Assembly: GCF_963664075.1 (NCBI RefSeq)
Contig: NZ_OY760916.1
Span: 651,001 to 715,000, forward strand
From: an uncultured Desulfobulbus sp.
Lineage (GTDB): Bacteria; Desulfobacterota; Desulfobulbia; Desulfobulbales; Desulfobulbaceae
Direction: 5' to 3'
DNA: 64,000 nt
The position numbers and the translations under genes were made by a program. A model generated the notes under the pieces. It was not told the DNA's origin. It saw only the letters and a list, made by a program, of their open reading frames with translations, and did no database searches. Below are positions 1 to 9,628 of this stretch, in pieces. Numbering within the stretch: the stretch's first letter is position 1; the number at the start of each line of letters is the position of its first letter.

Positions 1-1
1 T

Positions 2-472
2 ATTCGCTATGAATATGGACTCCTGCTGGAAAATGAAGGGAATCATGAGCGGGCAATGGAGGTTATGCAGGAGGTGATCAAAATTAAGCCTGATCATGCC
101 GCTGCCCTCAATTTTATCGGTTATAGCTGGGCCGAGGCGAATCAGAATTTGGAACAAGCTCTGGGATATATTCTTCGGGCAATTCAACTTAATCCAGATA
201 ACGGTTTTATCTACGATTCCCTGGGCTGGGTGTATTATCGACTAGGGGCGTTTGATAAGGCCATTGATGCCCTCAAGAAAGCCCTTGAGCTAACACCGGA
301 AGATGCGCCGATTCATGAACACATTGGCGATGTCTATCAGGAAGGTGGTCAGATAAAAAACGCTTTACAGGCGTATTCTAATGCCCTTTTGTATAGCAAA
401 GAAGAGGATCCGTTGGAAAAAGAGCGGCTGCGCAATAAAATCAACGCACTTCAGGAGCAAGAGTCCAGGTGA
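2..472 (+). CDS. TPR-repeat protein, C-terminal part
   Basis: The reading frame is open from the left edge, so only the C-terminal ~156 residues are present. It contains several degenerate 34-residue tetratricopeptide repeats, recognisable from the pattern A-x-N-x-L-G-x-x-x..A..AL-x-x-P-x-N (for example SLGWVYYRLGAFDKAIDAL and HIGDVYQEGGQIKNALQAY). TPR arrays act as protein-binding scaffolds. Its stop (470-472) overlaps the GTG start of the lipoprotein gene that follows, so the two are translationally coupled, which suggests a shared envelope-related role, perhaps in outer-membrane biogenesis. The N-terminus, any signal peptide and the true length cannot be seen. Confidence 0.85.
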   Translation: MRYEYGLLLENEGNHERAMEVMQEVIKIKPDHAAALNFIGYSWAEANQNLEQALGYILRAIQLNPDNGFIYDSLGWVYYRLGAFDKAIDALKKALELTPEDAPIHEHIGDVYQEGGQIKNALQAYSNALLYSKEEDPLEKERLRNKINALQEQESR

Positions 473-1281
473 CGCTGCATAAATTTGGATGGATAGCAGC
501 CATGTTCTTGGGGGTGCTGCTTACTGGATGCGCAAGCAAGATTCCGCAAACCACAGCACTTTCGCCAACCGAGTCGCTTCATGCTTTAAAGTGTTGGTCT
601 GCTTTTCTTGAGCATCCCAGCCCACAGGCCCTGGACGCTGATTTCCGACTACGCTGGAAGGTACTAGGGAGTCAGGGCGGTGTTGATACGATGCTCGTCA
701 TGCAGCACCCGGGCAACCTCCGTTTCGCAGCCAATGATCCCTTAGGCAGGGCCCTTATATTACTGGTTTCAGATGGGAGTCGTTTTACCCTGGTTGATAA
801 CCGCAAGGCTGAGGCCTATGTCGGTAAGACCGATTCTGCACTCTGGCACGAGTATGTCCCCGCATCGATCGCCCCAGAAGACCTCTTTGCCTACCTGGGA
901 GGTCTGGTCGAGCCCATATGGATCGGCCAGGTAGAACCGTTTCTCGATACCCAGGGAAGGGGATACTGGTACCGTTTTCAAGATCAGCTGGGGCTGACCC
1001 ACTATGTACTTTTAGAAGGGCAGGTGGGCAGAGTAGCGCGACACTTGCTTTTTGACAAAGAGGAAGACGATCTGCTGGATATCAATTACAGCGGGCAGGC
1101 TGGTTCTCCGAACCCCGGAGAGGAGGGACTGCAATGGCCTCAACTGGTGAAGGTGAGTGGTGAGGCCGTGACTGGAGAAGTTGAGCTCTCCCTGGAAAAG
1201 CTCTACGGCTTTTCTGTCCGGGGGGCAAGCGCCTTTCGACTTAACCTGCCCCCGCATTACAAAGTGAAAGAAGTACGTTAG
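469..1281 (+). CDS. LolB-like outer-membrane lipoprotein (putative)
   Basis: 270 residues from a GTG start that overlaps the stop of the TPR gene. The N-terminus is a lipoprotein signal: charged start, hydrophobic stretch, then lipobox LTGC with the lipidated Cys at about residue 21. The following ~200 residues are predicted to be beta-rich; the run LRWKVLGSQGGVDTMLV followed by DPLGRALILLVSDGSRFTL resembles LolB/DUF4292-type proteins that hold lipoproteins or lipids. The coupled TPR protein upstream fits a cell-envelope function. The LolB resemblance is by pattern only; membrane anchoring is more certain than the biochemical role. Confidence 0.7.
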   Translation: MTLHKFGWIAAMFLGVLLTGCASKIPQTTALSPTESLHALKCWSAFLEHPSPQALDADFRLRWKVLGSQGGVDTMLVMQHPGNLRFAANDPLGRALILLVSDGSRFTLVDNRKAEAYVGKTDSALWHEYVPASIAPEDLFAYLGGLVEPIWIGQVEPFLDTQGRGYWYRFQDQLGLTHYVLLEGQVGRVARHLLFDKEEDDLLDINYSGQAGSPNPGEEGLQWPQLVKVSGEAVTGEVELSLEKLYGFSVRGASAFRLNLPPHYKVKEVR

Positions 1282-1340
1282 TGCTCATCCAGAAACTTTT
1301 TGTGCTCAATTTTCCAGAGTCTGCACATACCTGAACGTGC

Positions 1341-1371
1341 TTGAAAAATTGTATTATTCAAGACATCCTTA
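1341..1371 (+). repeat. Solo copy of the ATTATTCAAGA terminal repeat
   Basis: The 29 bases from TTGAAAAAT through TATTATTCAAGACATCCT match the repeat end at 27742-27770 at 25 of 29 positions without gaps. It lies between the convergent lipoprotein and AMIN genes and touches the stop codon of the latter. No partner in inverted orientation is seen in the 60 bases to its left, so this is a solo end or a decayed copy. It also contains a small inverted repeat, CTTGAA...TTCAAG. Confidence 0.55.
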
Positions 1372-2565
1372 TTTTTTGAGGATATTGACGATAATCACAA
1401 AAAGGTTGTCATCCTTGAAAAAAACTTGTTGCAGGTCATAGCTGTGGTTGGGCTCAAGATCAATGACCACCCGAACCTTTTCCGGTTTTTTGGTGGTGCT
1501 GATGCGCAGCGCCTTGACATATTTCCCGTCGGTAAGAATACGTTTTTTGGTCTCAGCAGTGAGTGTGGTCTTGTTAAAGTCACAGATCACACGAGGGATC
1601 CCTTCTTCAACTCCATGTACTGAGGGAGGGTAAAATCCATTAAGTTTAAACATGACCATCTCTCCCTTGGGAGAGGCCGGGTCAAACTTGACAGAGAGAA
1701 GTTCACGTTTGGGTGGCGCCAACAAAGACTCAGGCTTTGGCTGTACAGCCGTTTGGAGCTTCTTGTTTGTTTGTTTGACTTCTTTTGCCGGCTTATTGGG
1801 GGGAGGCAGGGGCTTTGTGTCTGCTTGAACTCTGGCTTTTTGTGAGGGGATTTCTGGCTCTTGTGTTTTTGTTGTTTGGGCAGTTGCTACTTTTTGTTCC
1901 ACCTTTGGCGGTGCAGCAGGCTCTGGCTTGGGTATCTTTACCTGAGCCTGTGCTGAGCTGGAGTCTTTGGCCCGCTTAACAGGCTTGGGCGATACTGAGG
2001 ACTGTTCACTAGGGATGGGCGCTCTCTCAGTTTTCGAGTGGGGCTTTTGAACAATACTTGAGGGGACCGCCGATGGAGTAATCGGTTTTTCCAGTTTTTC
2101 TACAGTCGAGGTCGCTGCGGCAGGTGCTGGAGAAGGCGCAACGGTTTTTTTCGTTGTAAAGCGGACTGTTAGAGTTGAGTTTGCTTGGTTGAAACTCTGA
2201 TGATAACTCAGGTTATCCAGTGTTTTCAGATCAAAAACAATACGCGTTTTTGCAGCGGTTCCTGTGTGCATACCTACCCGAATCGATTTAAGAAACGGGC
2301 CGGTTAATTGCGTCAGGTTTTTAACCTGCCGGGCCTGGGTCATATCGGCAAAATCAAAGACTAACCGTGGCGATTGGCCTTTTAATGTGAAGGCTTTTGG
2401 ACTATAGGACCCATTGAGCTTGAGTACGACCTGCTCACTTACTGAAGAGAGGACGCTGTGGCTGATTTGCTGAAGCCGAGGCGTTTCAGCAGCTAGGGTC
2501 ATGCCGAGCATACAAAGCAGGATCAGTAAAGACCGTGAAAGATGTGCGAATATCTTAGTGTTCAT
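1369..2565 (-). CDS. Periplasmic protein with two AMIN-like domains
   Basis: 398 residues from an ATG preceded by GGAAAG six bases upstream; a GTG four codons earlier is possible. An N-terminal signal peptide ends near LGMTLAAE. Residues ~30-135 resemble an AMIN domain (beta-strands such as VVLKLNGSYSPKAFTL and SPRLVFDFADM). A long low-complexity linker rich in Pro, Lys, Ala, Ser and Gln follows (about 135-285). A second AMIN-like module closes the protein (VMFKLNGFYPPSVHGVEEG ... RVVIDLEP). AMIN domains target periplasmic proteins to peptidoglycan or secretin assemblies. No amidase domain is present, so this may be a cell-wall anchoring or pilus/secretin accessory protein. It stands alone, convergent with the gene to its left. 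Confidence 0.75.
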   Translation of the reverse strand: MNTKIFAHLSRSLLILLCMLGMTLAAETPRLQQISHSVLSSVSEQVVLKLNGSYSPKAFTLKGQSPRLVFDFADMTQARQVKNLTQLTGPFLKSIRVGMHTGTAAKTRIVFDLKTLDNLSYHQSFNQANSTLTVRFTTKKTVAPSPAPAAATSTVEKLEKPITPSAVPSSIVQKPHSKTERAPIPSEQSSVSPKPVKRAKDSSSAQAQVKIPKPEPAAPPKVEQKVATAQTTKTQEPEIPSQKARVQADTKPLPPPNKPAKEVKQTNKKLQTAVQPKPESLLAPPKRELLSVKFDPASPKGEMVMFKLNGFYPPSVHGVEEGIPRVICDFNKTTLTAETKKRILTDGKYVKALRISTTKKPEKVRVVIDLEPNHSYDLQQVFFKDDNLFVIIVNILKK

Positions 2566-2859
2566 GCGTCTTTCCACTAATACGAGTTATTTGAGTACAT
2601 TATTTTTGATTCGAGCCGCGCGCAATATTTTCGAAGAATTCCTCGTGCGGTGCATAACGACGAATCTACACGATTCAACAAGTTTTTCCTCCTATAGGGA
2701 GCTTGCTGCAAAAGTTGCGCCTGGCCAGCAAAATGAATTGGATGAGATTGTAGCTTTTGTTTTATTTGATTCCCCTGACACGAGGAAACGTTGTTTTTAT
2801 TCAAATATTTTTTTCGAATTACGCTACCTTTTTTTATTTTTCTTTACACGTAGGTCCCG

Positions 2860-5406
2860 ATGAGAGATGCCCGTCCCCTGGATATAGGGAAAATTTTACC
2901 GTTGGTCCGCAAGCCGGGTCAGTATGTTGGCGGAGAGCTGCACGCCGTTGACTCCATGCCCGATGATGTTCACCTCAATTGCTGCCTGTTGTTTCCTGAT
3001 CTGTACGAGATCGGTATGTCCCATCAGGGACTGCAGATTCTCTATCATATCTTAAACAGCGATCCCCGTTTTATTGCCCACCGCAGTTATGTGCCGGATG
3101 TGGATATGGAAGCGGAGATGTTGAACGCTGGCCTGCCACTGTTTACGCTTGAGGCCAAGGTCCCCGTTGCTGCCTACGATATGTTGGGGATCACGCTGCC
3201 CTATGAGCTCTGCTATACCAATATTCTCACCGCATTGAATCTTGCTGGCATCCCCGCACGCACTGAAGATCGCGACGAATCGCACCCAATTGTCCTTGCC
3301 GGTGGTGCCTGCGCCCTGAATCCCGAGCCGGTGGCTGATTTTTTTGACGCCATCGTTCTGGGTGATGGCGAGGAGATTATTCTCGAGCTGGCTGAGCTGT
3401 TGCTTGAGGCCAAAAAAGCGTCCACCCCACGACAGAAGATTCTGGAGCAGCTGGCAGAAATTCCCGGTATCTATGTACCTTCTTTTTTTGCCCCCCGCTA
3501 CGAGCAAGATCAACTCCAGGCCATCGAGCCGCTCAAGTCCGAATATTCGGAGGTCAGAAAACGGGTACTTCCCCAGCTCAGTCGCGCACCTTATCTCCAT
3601 AACCCCCTGGTTCCAGTGGTCAAGACCGTGCACGATCGCCTGGGCGTGGAGATTGCCCGCGGCTGCACCCGCGGCTGTCGCTTCTGTCAGGCGGGGATCA
3701 CCTACCGTCCGGTACGCGAGCGCACCCAGGAAGAAATCATGGAGCTGGCCAATGCCGGCATTGAGAGTTCCGGCTTTGAAGAGCTGGCTCTGTTGAGTCT
3801 TTCCACCGGTGATTTTTCCTGTCTGGGGCCTTTGATGGGCTCACTTATGGATCGGTTTGCCGAGGAGTATGTTTCTGTCTCCATGCCCTCCATGCGTGTC
3901 GGAACTTTGACTCCAGAAATCATGGAAGAGATCAGGCGAGTCAGAAAAACAGGATTCACCATTGCCCCGGAAGCAGGAACGGACCGGCTGCGCGAGGTCA
4001 TCAACAAGGGGATCACCGAAGAGGATCTGCTCAGCACCTGCCACGACGCCTTCTCCCTGGGCTGGAAACTGATCAAATTGTATTTCATGATTGGCCTGCC
4101 CACGGAAACCGATGAAGATATCGAAGGCATTATTTCTCTGGCCAGAAAGGCTCGTGCCCAGATAAAGCAGCAGGGAAGGGGGAAACCGATCCAGATCAAC
4201 CTGGGCGTTTCCACCTTTATCCCCAAGCCCCATACCCCGTTTCAGTGGGAGCCGCAGATTGGGCTTGAGGCCTCACGGGAGCGTCTACGTCAGCTCAAAG
4301 GCATGTTGCCCCGTGGTGGTTTTAAACTCAAATGGCACGACCCGGAACAGTCCTTTTTAGAAGGCGTCTTTTCCCGGGGCGATCGCCGACTCTCCTACCT
4401 GCTCGAAGCAGCCTGGAAGGATGGAGCCCGGCTTGACAGCTGGTCCGAACACTTTGACCTGGAGCGCTGGCTGAAGGCGGCCCATACCTGTGGGCTTGAT
4501 CTTGAAACCTACCTGCGCAGACGCAAGAGAGGTGAAGTCCTCCCCTGGGATCACCTCCATAGTGGGGTTGACCGCTCCTTTTTTGAGCAGGAGTTGGAGA
4601 ACGCTCTTATTCGCCAGTACACGCCGGATTGCCGCAACCACGGGTGTCAGGGCTGCGGCCTCTGCGATTTTAAAGAGATACGGCCGGTGGTTCATAAAGA
4701 GGCCGAGGTGGCTCCACGCAAAAAACGTTCTTCCTGGAACCGAAACAAGGAGCAGCAGCACCCCTATAAATATCGTGTGCATTATTCCCGTGTGGGCGAT
4801 AGTCGCTTTTTCGGGCACCTGGAGCTGTTGCAGTTGATTTTTCGCGTGCTGCAGCGAGCTGGGCTTCCGGTCCTTTTTTCCAGTGGGTTCAACCCCTCTC
4901 CCAAGGTCTCTTTTTCCCAGGCTCTACCCGTTGGGGTGGAAAGCCTGGACGAATCCTTTGATGTGGATCTGGCAGAGCCGCTTTCCTCTCTGCCGGAGGC
5001 GATCGAGCGTTTAAATAATGAGTTGCCAAGTTTTATCCGGGTACATGCCATCACACCTGCGCCCAAAAAGACCCAGGCGGCCTTTGTGACCCACTATACG
5101 ATCAACCTCCATGGAGGCCCTGACCCCGAGGAGATCAAAGAGCGCATCGCCTCCTTTATGGGACAGGAAGAGTTCATTATTGAGCGATTTCGCAAAAATC
5201 GGCGCCAGGAGCTTGACCTGCGTTCTCTGGTCTCCACCCTCCGACTCAGTGATGAAGGGATTGAGCTCAATTTACTGGGAGAGCAGGGCAAACCCGGAAC
5301 CAACCCCAGGGAGATCCTTGAACAGGTACTCGGGCTCGACAGTCGTGCAGCCTTGCAGGCATCCATTGTCAAAACCGAGGTTCGCGAAAGCCCATCCCTG
5401 TCTTGA
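2860..5406 (+). CDS. Radical SAM protein with B12-binding-type N-terminus fused to a DUF2344 domain
   Basis: 848 residues. The N-terminal ~200 residues resemble the B12-binding-like region of the TIGR03960 radical SAM family. The radical SAM core carries the cluster motif GCTRGCRFCQAG with Cys near residues 269, 273 and 276. A second Cys cluster (GCQGCGLC) lies near residue 605. From about residue 637 (YRVHYSRVGDSRFFGHLELLQ) the sequence matches the TIGR03936/DUF2344 radical-SAM-linked family, found separately or fused in many anaerobes. The substrate is unknown; the family is often placed near tRNA or rRNA modification and ribonuclease genes, but this gene stands alone. It would be oxygen-sensitive and cytoplasmic. 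Confidence 0.9.
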   Translation: MRDARPLDIGKILPLVRKPGQYVGGELHAVDSMPDDVHLNCCLLFPDLYEIGMSHQGLQILYHILNSDPRFIAHRSYVPDVDMEAEMLNAGLPLFTLEAKVPVAAYDMLGITLPYELCYTNILTALNLAGIPARTEDRDESHPIVLAGGACALNPEPVADFFDAIVLGDGEEIILELAELLLEAKKASTPRQKILEQLAEIPGIYVPSFFAPRYEQDQLQAIEPLKSEYSEVRKRVLPQLSRAPYLHNPLVPVVKTVHDRLGVEIARGCTRGCRFCQAGITYRPVRERTQEEIMELANAGIESSGFEELALLSLSTGDFSCLGPLMGSLMDRFAEEYVSVSMPSMRVGTLTPEIMEEIRRVRKTGFTIAPEAGTDRLREVINKGITEEDLLSTCHDAFSLGWKLIKLYFMIGLPTETDEDIEGIISLARKARAQIKQQGRGKPIQINLGVSTFIPKPHTPFQWEPQIGLEASRERLRQLKGMLPRGGFKLKWHDPEQSFLEGVFSRGDRRLSYLLEAAWKDGARLDSWSEHFDLERWLKAAHTCGLDLETYLRRRKRGEVLPWDHLHSGVDRSFFEQELENALIRQYTPDCRNHGCQGCGLCDFKEIRPVVHKEAEVAPRKKRSSWNRNKEQQHPYKYRVHYSRVGDSRFFGHLELLQLIFRVLQRAGLPVLFSSGFNPSPKVSFSQALPVGVESLDESFDVDLAEPLSSLPEAIERLNNELPSFIRVHAITPAPKKTQAAFVTHYTINLHGGPDPEEIKERIASFMGQEEFIIERFRKNRRQELDLRSLVSTLRLSDEGIELNLLGEQGKPGTNPREILEQVLGLDSRAALQASIVKTEVRESPSLS

Positions 5407-5441
5407 GAATTTTCTGGGATTACTGTAGATATTGCCAGTCT

Positions 5442-5479
5442 CCCTGAATCCGTGACCACCCACCCTTATGGATTCAGGG
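5442..5479. other. 10-bp perfect inverted repeat between the radical SAM gene and trpB2
   Basis: CCCTGAATCC (5442-5451) and GGATTCAGGG (5470-5479) are perfectly complementary around an 18-base loop. No T-run follows on either strand, so it is not a typical intrinsic terminator. A weaker stem (AAAAGAC / GTCTTTT, 5491-5510) follows. It could fold in the 3' end of the upstream mRNA or in the leader of trpB2. Confidence 0.5.
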
Positions 5480-5592
5480 GGCAGTCTGCCAAAAGACATC
5501 CCCGTCTTTTACCGGCACGATGTAACGAGTGTACGCCAGTCACGTTCAATAATAACTAGTGTTTGTAACTCAATGCTAAGAGAGGAAAAGTC

Positions 5593-6936
5593 ATGAAAAA
5601 GATCGTCCTGCGTGAAGATGAGATGCCGACTCGCTGGTATAATGTCGTCCCCGACATTCCAAACGGTCTGCAACCACCGCTTGATCCGGAAACCCTGCAG
5701 CCAATCAGTCCAGAAAAACTGGGGGCTGTGTTCCCCATGTCCCTGCTCGAGCAGGAAATGACCCAGGAGCAATGGATCGACATTCCGCAGGAGGTCATGG
5801 AGGTCTATAAAATCTGGCGTCCGGCGCCTCTGGTTCGTGCCAACAAACTGGAAGAGGCACTGGGCACCAAGGCCAAAATCTATTTCAAATACGAGGGCTG
5901 CAGCCCGGTGGGCAGCCATAAGCCCAACTCCGCTGTTCCCCAGGCCTATTATAACAAACAGGCTGGCATCAAGCGTCTGACTACCGAGACCGGTGCCGGA
6001 CAGTGGGGCTCTGCGCTGTCTCTGGCCACCTCAAAATTTGGTCTTGAGTGTAAGGTGTACATGGTTCGGGTTTCTTTTGACCAGAAACCGTATCGTAAAT
6101 CGATTATTCAGACCTTTGGCGGCAATGTCGTTGCCAGCCCCAGTGAGGAGACTGAAACCGGACGCCGCATTCGTGCTGAGTTCCCCGACACTCCGGGCGC
6201 TCTGGGCATTGCGATTTCTGAGGCACTTGAAGACGCTAACTCCCGCGAAGACACCAACTACGCGTTGGGCTCAGTCCTCAACCATGTTGTTTTGCATCAG
6301 TCCATCATTGGCCTTGAGGCCAAAAAACAGATGGAAATCATCGGTGACTACCCGGATGTCATTGTCGGGTGTTGCGGTGGTGGCTCCAACTTCGCCGGTC
6401 TGCTCGCGCCCTTTGTCGCTGATTACCGCAACGGCAAGAAGATCGAATTCGTCGGCTATGAGCCTGCTTCCTGCCCAACCATGACCGGCGGACGGTTGGC
6501 CTATGACGCTGGCGATGTAGCCATGATGACCCCGCTTCTCTACATGTACACCCTGGGCCACGACTTTGTTCCTCCGGGTATTCATGCCGGTGGTCTGCGG
6601 TATCACGGTATGGCACCTATTGTCTCCGCCCTGGTTCGCGACGGTATTGTTACCCCCAAATCTGTCCACCAGATGGAATGTTTCGAGGCAGGTGTACTCT
6701 TTGCCAAAACCGAGGGGATTATTCCGGCTCCGGAGACCACCCACGCCATCCGCGGGGCCATCATCGAGGCCATGAAAGATCCCAACGAGCCCAAGACCAT
6801 TCTTTTCAACTTCTCTGGTCATGGCCTGATTGATATGGCTTCCTACGATAACTATTTCAGCGGTAAACTCAGCGATTACTCCTACCCCAAAGATCAGATT
6901 GAGGCTTCTCTGGCCCGTCTGCCTAAAGTTGGTTGA
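5593..6936 (+). CDS. trpB2: TrpB-like PLP enzyme, TrpB2 type
   Basis: 447 residues, longer than classical TrpB (~400) and matching the TrpB2 (TIGR01415) subfamily in its N-terminal extension ([19 protein letters not shown]). The PLP-binding lysine lies in GSHKPNSA near residue 112; the phosphate-binding glycine loop is [10 protein letters not shown] near residue 262. TrpB2 enzymes condense indole (or a related substrate) with serine or phosphoserine, and lack the usual contact surface for TrpA. A classical trpB with trpA is at 54975-57021, so this is a second, unlinked beta subunit. It may salvage free indole or use another substrate. It is monocistronic as far as can be seen. Confidence 0.92.
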   Translation: MKKIVLREDEMPTRWYNVVPDIPNGLQPPLDPETLQPISPEKLGAVFPMSLLEQEMTQEQWIDIPQEVMEVYKIWRPAPLVRANKLEEALGTKAKIYFKYEGCSPVGSHKPNSAVPQAYYNKQAGIKRLTTETGAGQWGSALSLATSKFGLECKVYMVRVSFDQKPYRKSIIQTFGGNVVASPSEETETGRRIRAEFPDTPGALGIAISEALEDANSREDTNYALGSVLNHVVLHQSIIGLEAKKQMEIIGDYPDVIVGCCGGGSNFAGLLAPFVADYRNGKKIEFVGYEPASCPTMTGGRLAYDAGDVAMMTPLLYMYTLGHDFVPPGIHAGGLRYHGMAPIVSALVRDGIVTPKSVHQMECFEAGVLFAKTEGIIPAPETTHAIRGAIIEAMKDPNEPKTILFNFSGHGLIDMASYDNYFSGKLSDYSYPKDQIEASLARLPKVG

Positions 6937-6964
6937 TCGTTTCGCTGTACCCTCAGGGCGAAAT

Positions 6965-8170
6965 ATGATGCGTCAGTCCCCGTTGTTGGGGCTGCTTCTT
7001 CTGTTCGCTCTGAGTGTTGTTTTTGACCGGCAGGTTGGCTATGCAACCTGCCGGTCTTTTGTTGGGCTGCATTCACCTTCGGCGTACGGGGTTGCTGATG
7101 TTGGTGGGCAGATACAGTCAGGCTGCAACCTTGATCGATCGCTGGTACCCGCCAGTGTCCTCAAGATAGCCACTGTTGCCGCCGCCTTCGAGATTCTGGG
7201 GCCAGACTACCATTTCCCCACAGAGTTTTACCTCGACAAAGAGCAGAACCTGATCATCAGGGGATTTGGCGACCCCAGCCTGATCTCAGAAGAGATTACC
7301 CTGCTGGCGGTGCAACTTTATCAGCGCGGGTTGCGGCGCGTAAACCACATTTACATTGATGATTCCGCCTTTGCCCTGGAACAGGCCCCACCAGGACAGG
7401 GGAAGAGCGATAACCCCTTTGACGCGCATGTGGGGGCGGTGTCTGTTAATTTTAACACCCTCCATTTTCGTAAAGATGGCTCTCTGGTTGAGAGTGCTGA
7501 AAAGCAGACCCCGACCTTGCCCCTGATGCAGCAGGTAGCACAGGGCTATGGCTCGGGTACCTTTCGGGTCAATATCTGCTCCCAGGGGGGCGCGCCCAAA
7601 GAGATGATGGGCAGGTACGCGGCCGAGCTCTTTGAGGCTGCATTGCGTGACGCGGGGATAGCTGTTGCCGGGTACGGTGGTCGCAGGCAGGTGACCGCGC
7701 AGGAAGCACTGTTGTATCGTCACCTGAGTCGCAAGAACCTGCGCGAGCTGTGTCGCTCGACCCTGTTGTACTCCTCAAATTTCATGGCCAACCTCATTTT
7801 TTTGCAAACCGGGGCGGCGCGTTATGGCTATCCTGCGACTTGGGCCAAGGGGCAGAAAGCTGCCAATGAGCAATTGAAAGCCCAATTGGGGGCACTCGCC
7901 ACGAATATTGTCCAGGTTGATGGTGCAGGGCTTGCCCGAAAAAACAGGGTGACTGCCCGGTCCATGCTCCACCTGTTGCAGGTCTTTCATGACCATAAAG
8001 ATCTTCTGAAAACGGTTAAGGGCGTCGCCCTGAAAACGGGGACAATGAGCGGAGTGTACAATCTTGCCGGATACCTGCCCGGCGATAAGGCGTTCGTCAT
8101 TTTACTCAATCAGAAAGACAACAGCAGGTATCAGCTTTTGGCACAGCTGAAAAGGCAGTTTCACCAGTAG
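6965..8170 (+). CDS. D-alanyl-D-alanine carboxypeptidase, PBP4/S13 family
   Basis: 401 residues from the first of two adjacent ATGs; frame continues further upstream but into trpB2. A signal peptide (SPLLGLLLLFALSVVF) exports it. The three penicillin-binding motifs are present: SVLK (active-site Ser in VPASVLKIATVAAAFEI), SSN (LLYSSNFMANLIF) and KTG (VALKTGTMSGVYNLAG). S13 enzymes trim or cleave peptidoglycan peptides in the periplasm. At ~400 residues it is shorter than E. coli DacB (~477), so part of the inserted accessory domains may be reduced. It begins 28 bases after the trpB2 stop and could be cotranscribed with it. Confidence 0.88.
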   Translation: MMRQSPLLGLLLLFALSVVFDRQVGYATCRSFVGLHSPSAYGVADVGGQIQSGCNLDRSLVPASVLKIATVAAAFEILGPDYHFPTEFYLDKEQNLIIRGFGDPSLISEEITLLAVQLYQRGLRRVNHIYIDDSAFALEQAPPGQGKSDNPFDAHVGAVSVNFNTLHFRKDGSLVESAEKQTPTLPLMQQVAQGYGSGTFRVNICSQGGAPKEMMGRYAAELFEAALRDAGIAVAGYGGRRQVTAQEALLYRHLSRKNLRELCRSTLLYSSNFMANLIFLQTGAARYGYPATWAKGQKAANEQLKAQLGALATNIVQVDGAGLARKNRVTARSMLHLLQVFHDHKDLLKTVKGVALKTGTMSGVYNLAGYLPGDKAFVILLNQKDNSRYQLLAQLKRQFHQ

Positions 8171-8308
8171 TGTGCTATTGCCGCCAATATTTTGACAAAA
8201 AAGAGAGATTGGTCCCTTGGCCAATAGACTTTATCGACTTCAGTCTTATATTTGCATAAGCAAAATGAGACAGACACTTACAAAGACAAAATTCCAGTTC
8301 ACAGCGTT

Positions 8309-9268
8309 ATGGATTACTACCAGAGTCTTGGTGTGGCAAAAACAGCCAGCGCCGAGGAAATCAAAAAAGCCTATAGAAAATTAGCCCTCAAGTATCATCC
8401 CGATAAAAACCCGGATGATAAGGCTGCCGAGGATAAATTTAAGGAAATCAGTGAAGCCTACGCGGTGCTCTCTGATCCGGAGAAACGTCAGCAGTACGAT
8501 ACCTTCGGCTCCACCGGCTTTAAGCAACGCTATTCCCAGGAAGATATCTTTCGCAACTTTGATCTCAACGATATTCTCCGCCAGTTTGGTTTTGGTGGGG
8601 GCTTTCGTCCTGGTGGTGGCGGAGGCGGTTTTCGCACCAGCAACTTTCGTTCGGCCGGCGGCGGTTCACCCTTTGAAAATATTTTTGGTGGTGGCGGTAT
8701 GCGTGGAGGCTGTGGTGGCGGAGGCTGTGGGCCTCAACCGACCCGTGGTGAGGATCTGACCTATGAACTCCAGGTGAGCCTTGAAGATGTTCTAAACGGC
8801 ACCGAAAAGACCATTAGTCTGCGCCATCAGGGCGGCCAGAATCAGAATGTTTCTGTCAAGGTTCCTAAGGGTATTGAGAATGGCAAACGGCTGCGTTTAA
8901 GCGGTAAGGGTGCTCCTTCGCAGACAGGTGGCTCGCCCGGGGATCTTTACCTTAAGGTCCAGGTGGCTGAACACCCGGTCTTTCAGCGCCAGGATGACGA
9001 TCTGCTTGTTGAGCATCGTATTCCCTTCAGCCGGGCCTGCCTTGGAACCAGTATTGAAGTCGCCACTCTGGAAGGGAAAAAATTCAATGTCAAGGTGCCC
9101 GCAGGCGTGCAGCAGGAAGCGAAGCTGCGCATCAAGGGCCATGGACTGCCGGTTGGGCCCATCGGCACCCGGGGAGATCTGCTGGTGAAAATAGCAATCC
9201 AGATTCCCAAGACACTCACCCCTGAGCAGGAAGAGGCAGTGCAAACTCTTGCCAAGCACGGACTGTAA
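8309..9268 (+). CDS. DnaJ-like co-chaperone without zinc finger (CbpA/DnaJ type II)
   Basis: 319 residues from the ATG that begins MDYYQSLGV, the usual N-terminus of this family; the frame also has an upstream TTG at 8252. The J domain occupies residues 1-66 with HPD at 30-32, the signature that stimulates DnaK ATPase. A Gly/Phe-rich linker (~90-145) follows and includes two isolated Cys-containing Gly patches (GGCGGGGCG), but not the four CxxCxGxG repeats of DnaJ. Residues ~150-315 are the two beta-barrel substrate-binding domains (DnaJ_C). It probably helps DnaK in stress or assembly. A strong terminator follows. Confidence 0.9.
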   Translation: MDYYQSLGVAKTASAEEIKKAYRKLALKYHPDKNPDDKAAEDKFKEISEAYAVLSDPEKRQQYDTFGSTGFKQRYSQEDIFRNFDLNDILRQFGFGGGFRPGGGGGGFRTSNFRSAGGGSPFENIFGGGGMRGGCGGGGCGPQPTRGEDLTYELQVSLEDVLNGTEKTISLRHQGGQNQNVSVKVPKGIENGKRLRLSGKGAPSQTGGSPGDLYLKVQVAEHPVFQRQDDDLLVEHRIPFSRACLGTSIEVATLEGKKFNVKVPAGVQQEAKLRIKGHGLPVGPIGTRGDLLVKIAIQIPKTLTPEQEEAVQTLAKHGL

Positions 9269-9292
9269 TCCTGTTCTTCTTGCGCCTGTAAC

Positions 9293-9338
9293 AAAAAAAG
9301 CCTGGTAGAAAAGGTCTCTTCTGCCAGGCTTTTTTTGT
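9293..9338. terminator. Bidirectional intrinsic terminator
   Basis: A-run, then AGCCTGGTAGAAAAG, a short loop and CTTCTGCCAGGCT followed by seven T. The A-run on the left and T-run on the right let it serve both the dnaJ-like gene (+) and the small lipoprotein gene (-). Confidence 0.88.
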
Positions 9339-9354
9339 CGAGAGAGCTGGGCAC

Positions 9355-9618
9355 TCAGCAGCCTTCAAGCTCCATTTTTGGGCGTGTCTTTTTCTCCACT
9401 TCTTGAATCTGCTTGTTCGCGGCTTCTTGTACCTCAGCAGCCTGTTGGGCCTGTTCCAGCGGTTTTTGTATGGATTCTGCCGCTTTCTGTCCGAGTTCCT
9501 GTTGGAGGGTTTCTTTCTTCTCCACCTCTTCTTTTTTCTCTGGCGAGCAGCCTAGCAGCAGAATACTCAGGCACAAGGCGCTGAGGATAGATCCAAGGAT
9601 GAGTTTTTTCAGGGGCAT
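9355..9618 (-). CDS. Small Lys/Glu/Gln-rich lipoprotein
   Basis: 87 residues from an ATG preceded by AAGGAGG at the right spacing, which decides this start over the longer frame. The N-terminus is a lipoprotein signal ending in LLLGC. The mature part is highly charged and alpha-helical, probably a coiled coil (EKKEEVEKKETLQQELG, AEVQEAANKQIQEVEKK), ending in an unusual terminal Cys. It starts 10 bases after the aminotransferase stop, so it is likely cotranscribed. No known function is recognised. Confidence 0.78.
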   Translation of the reverse strand: MPLKKLILGSILSALCLSILLLGCSPEKKEEVEKKETLQQELGQKAAESIQKPLEQAQQAAEVQEAANKQIQEVEKKTRPKMELEGC

Positions 9619-9628
9619 TTTTTCCTCC

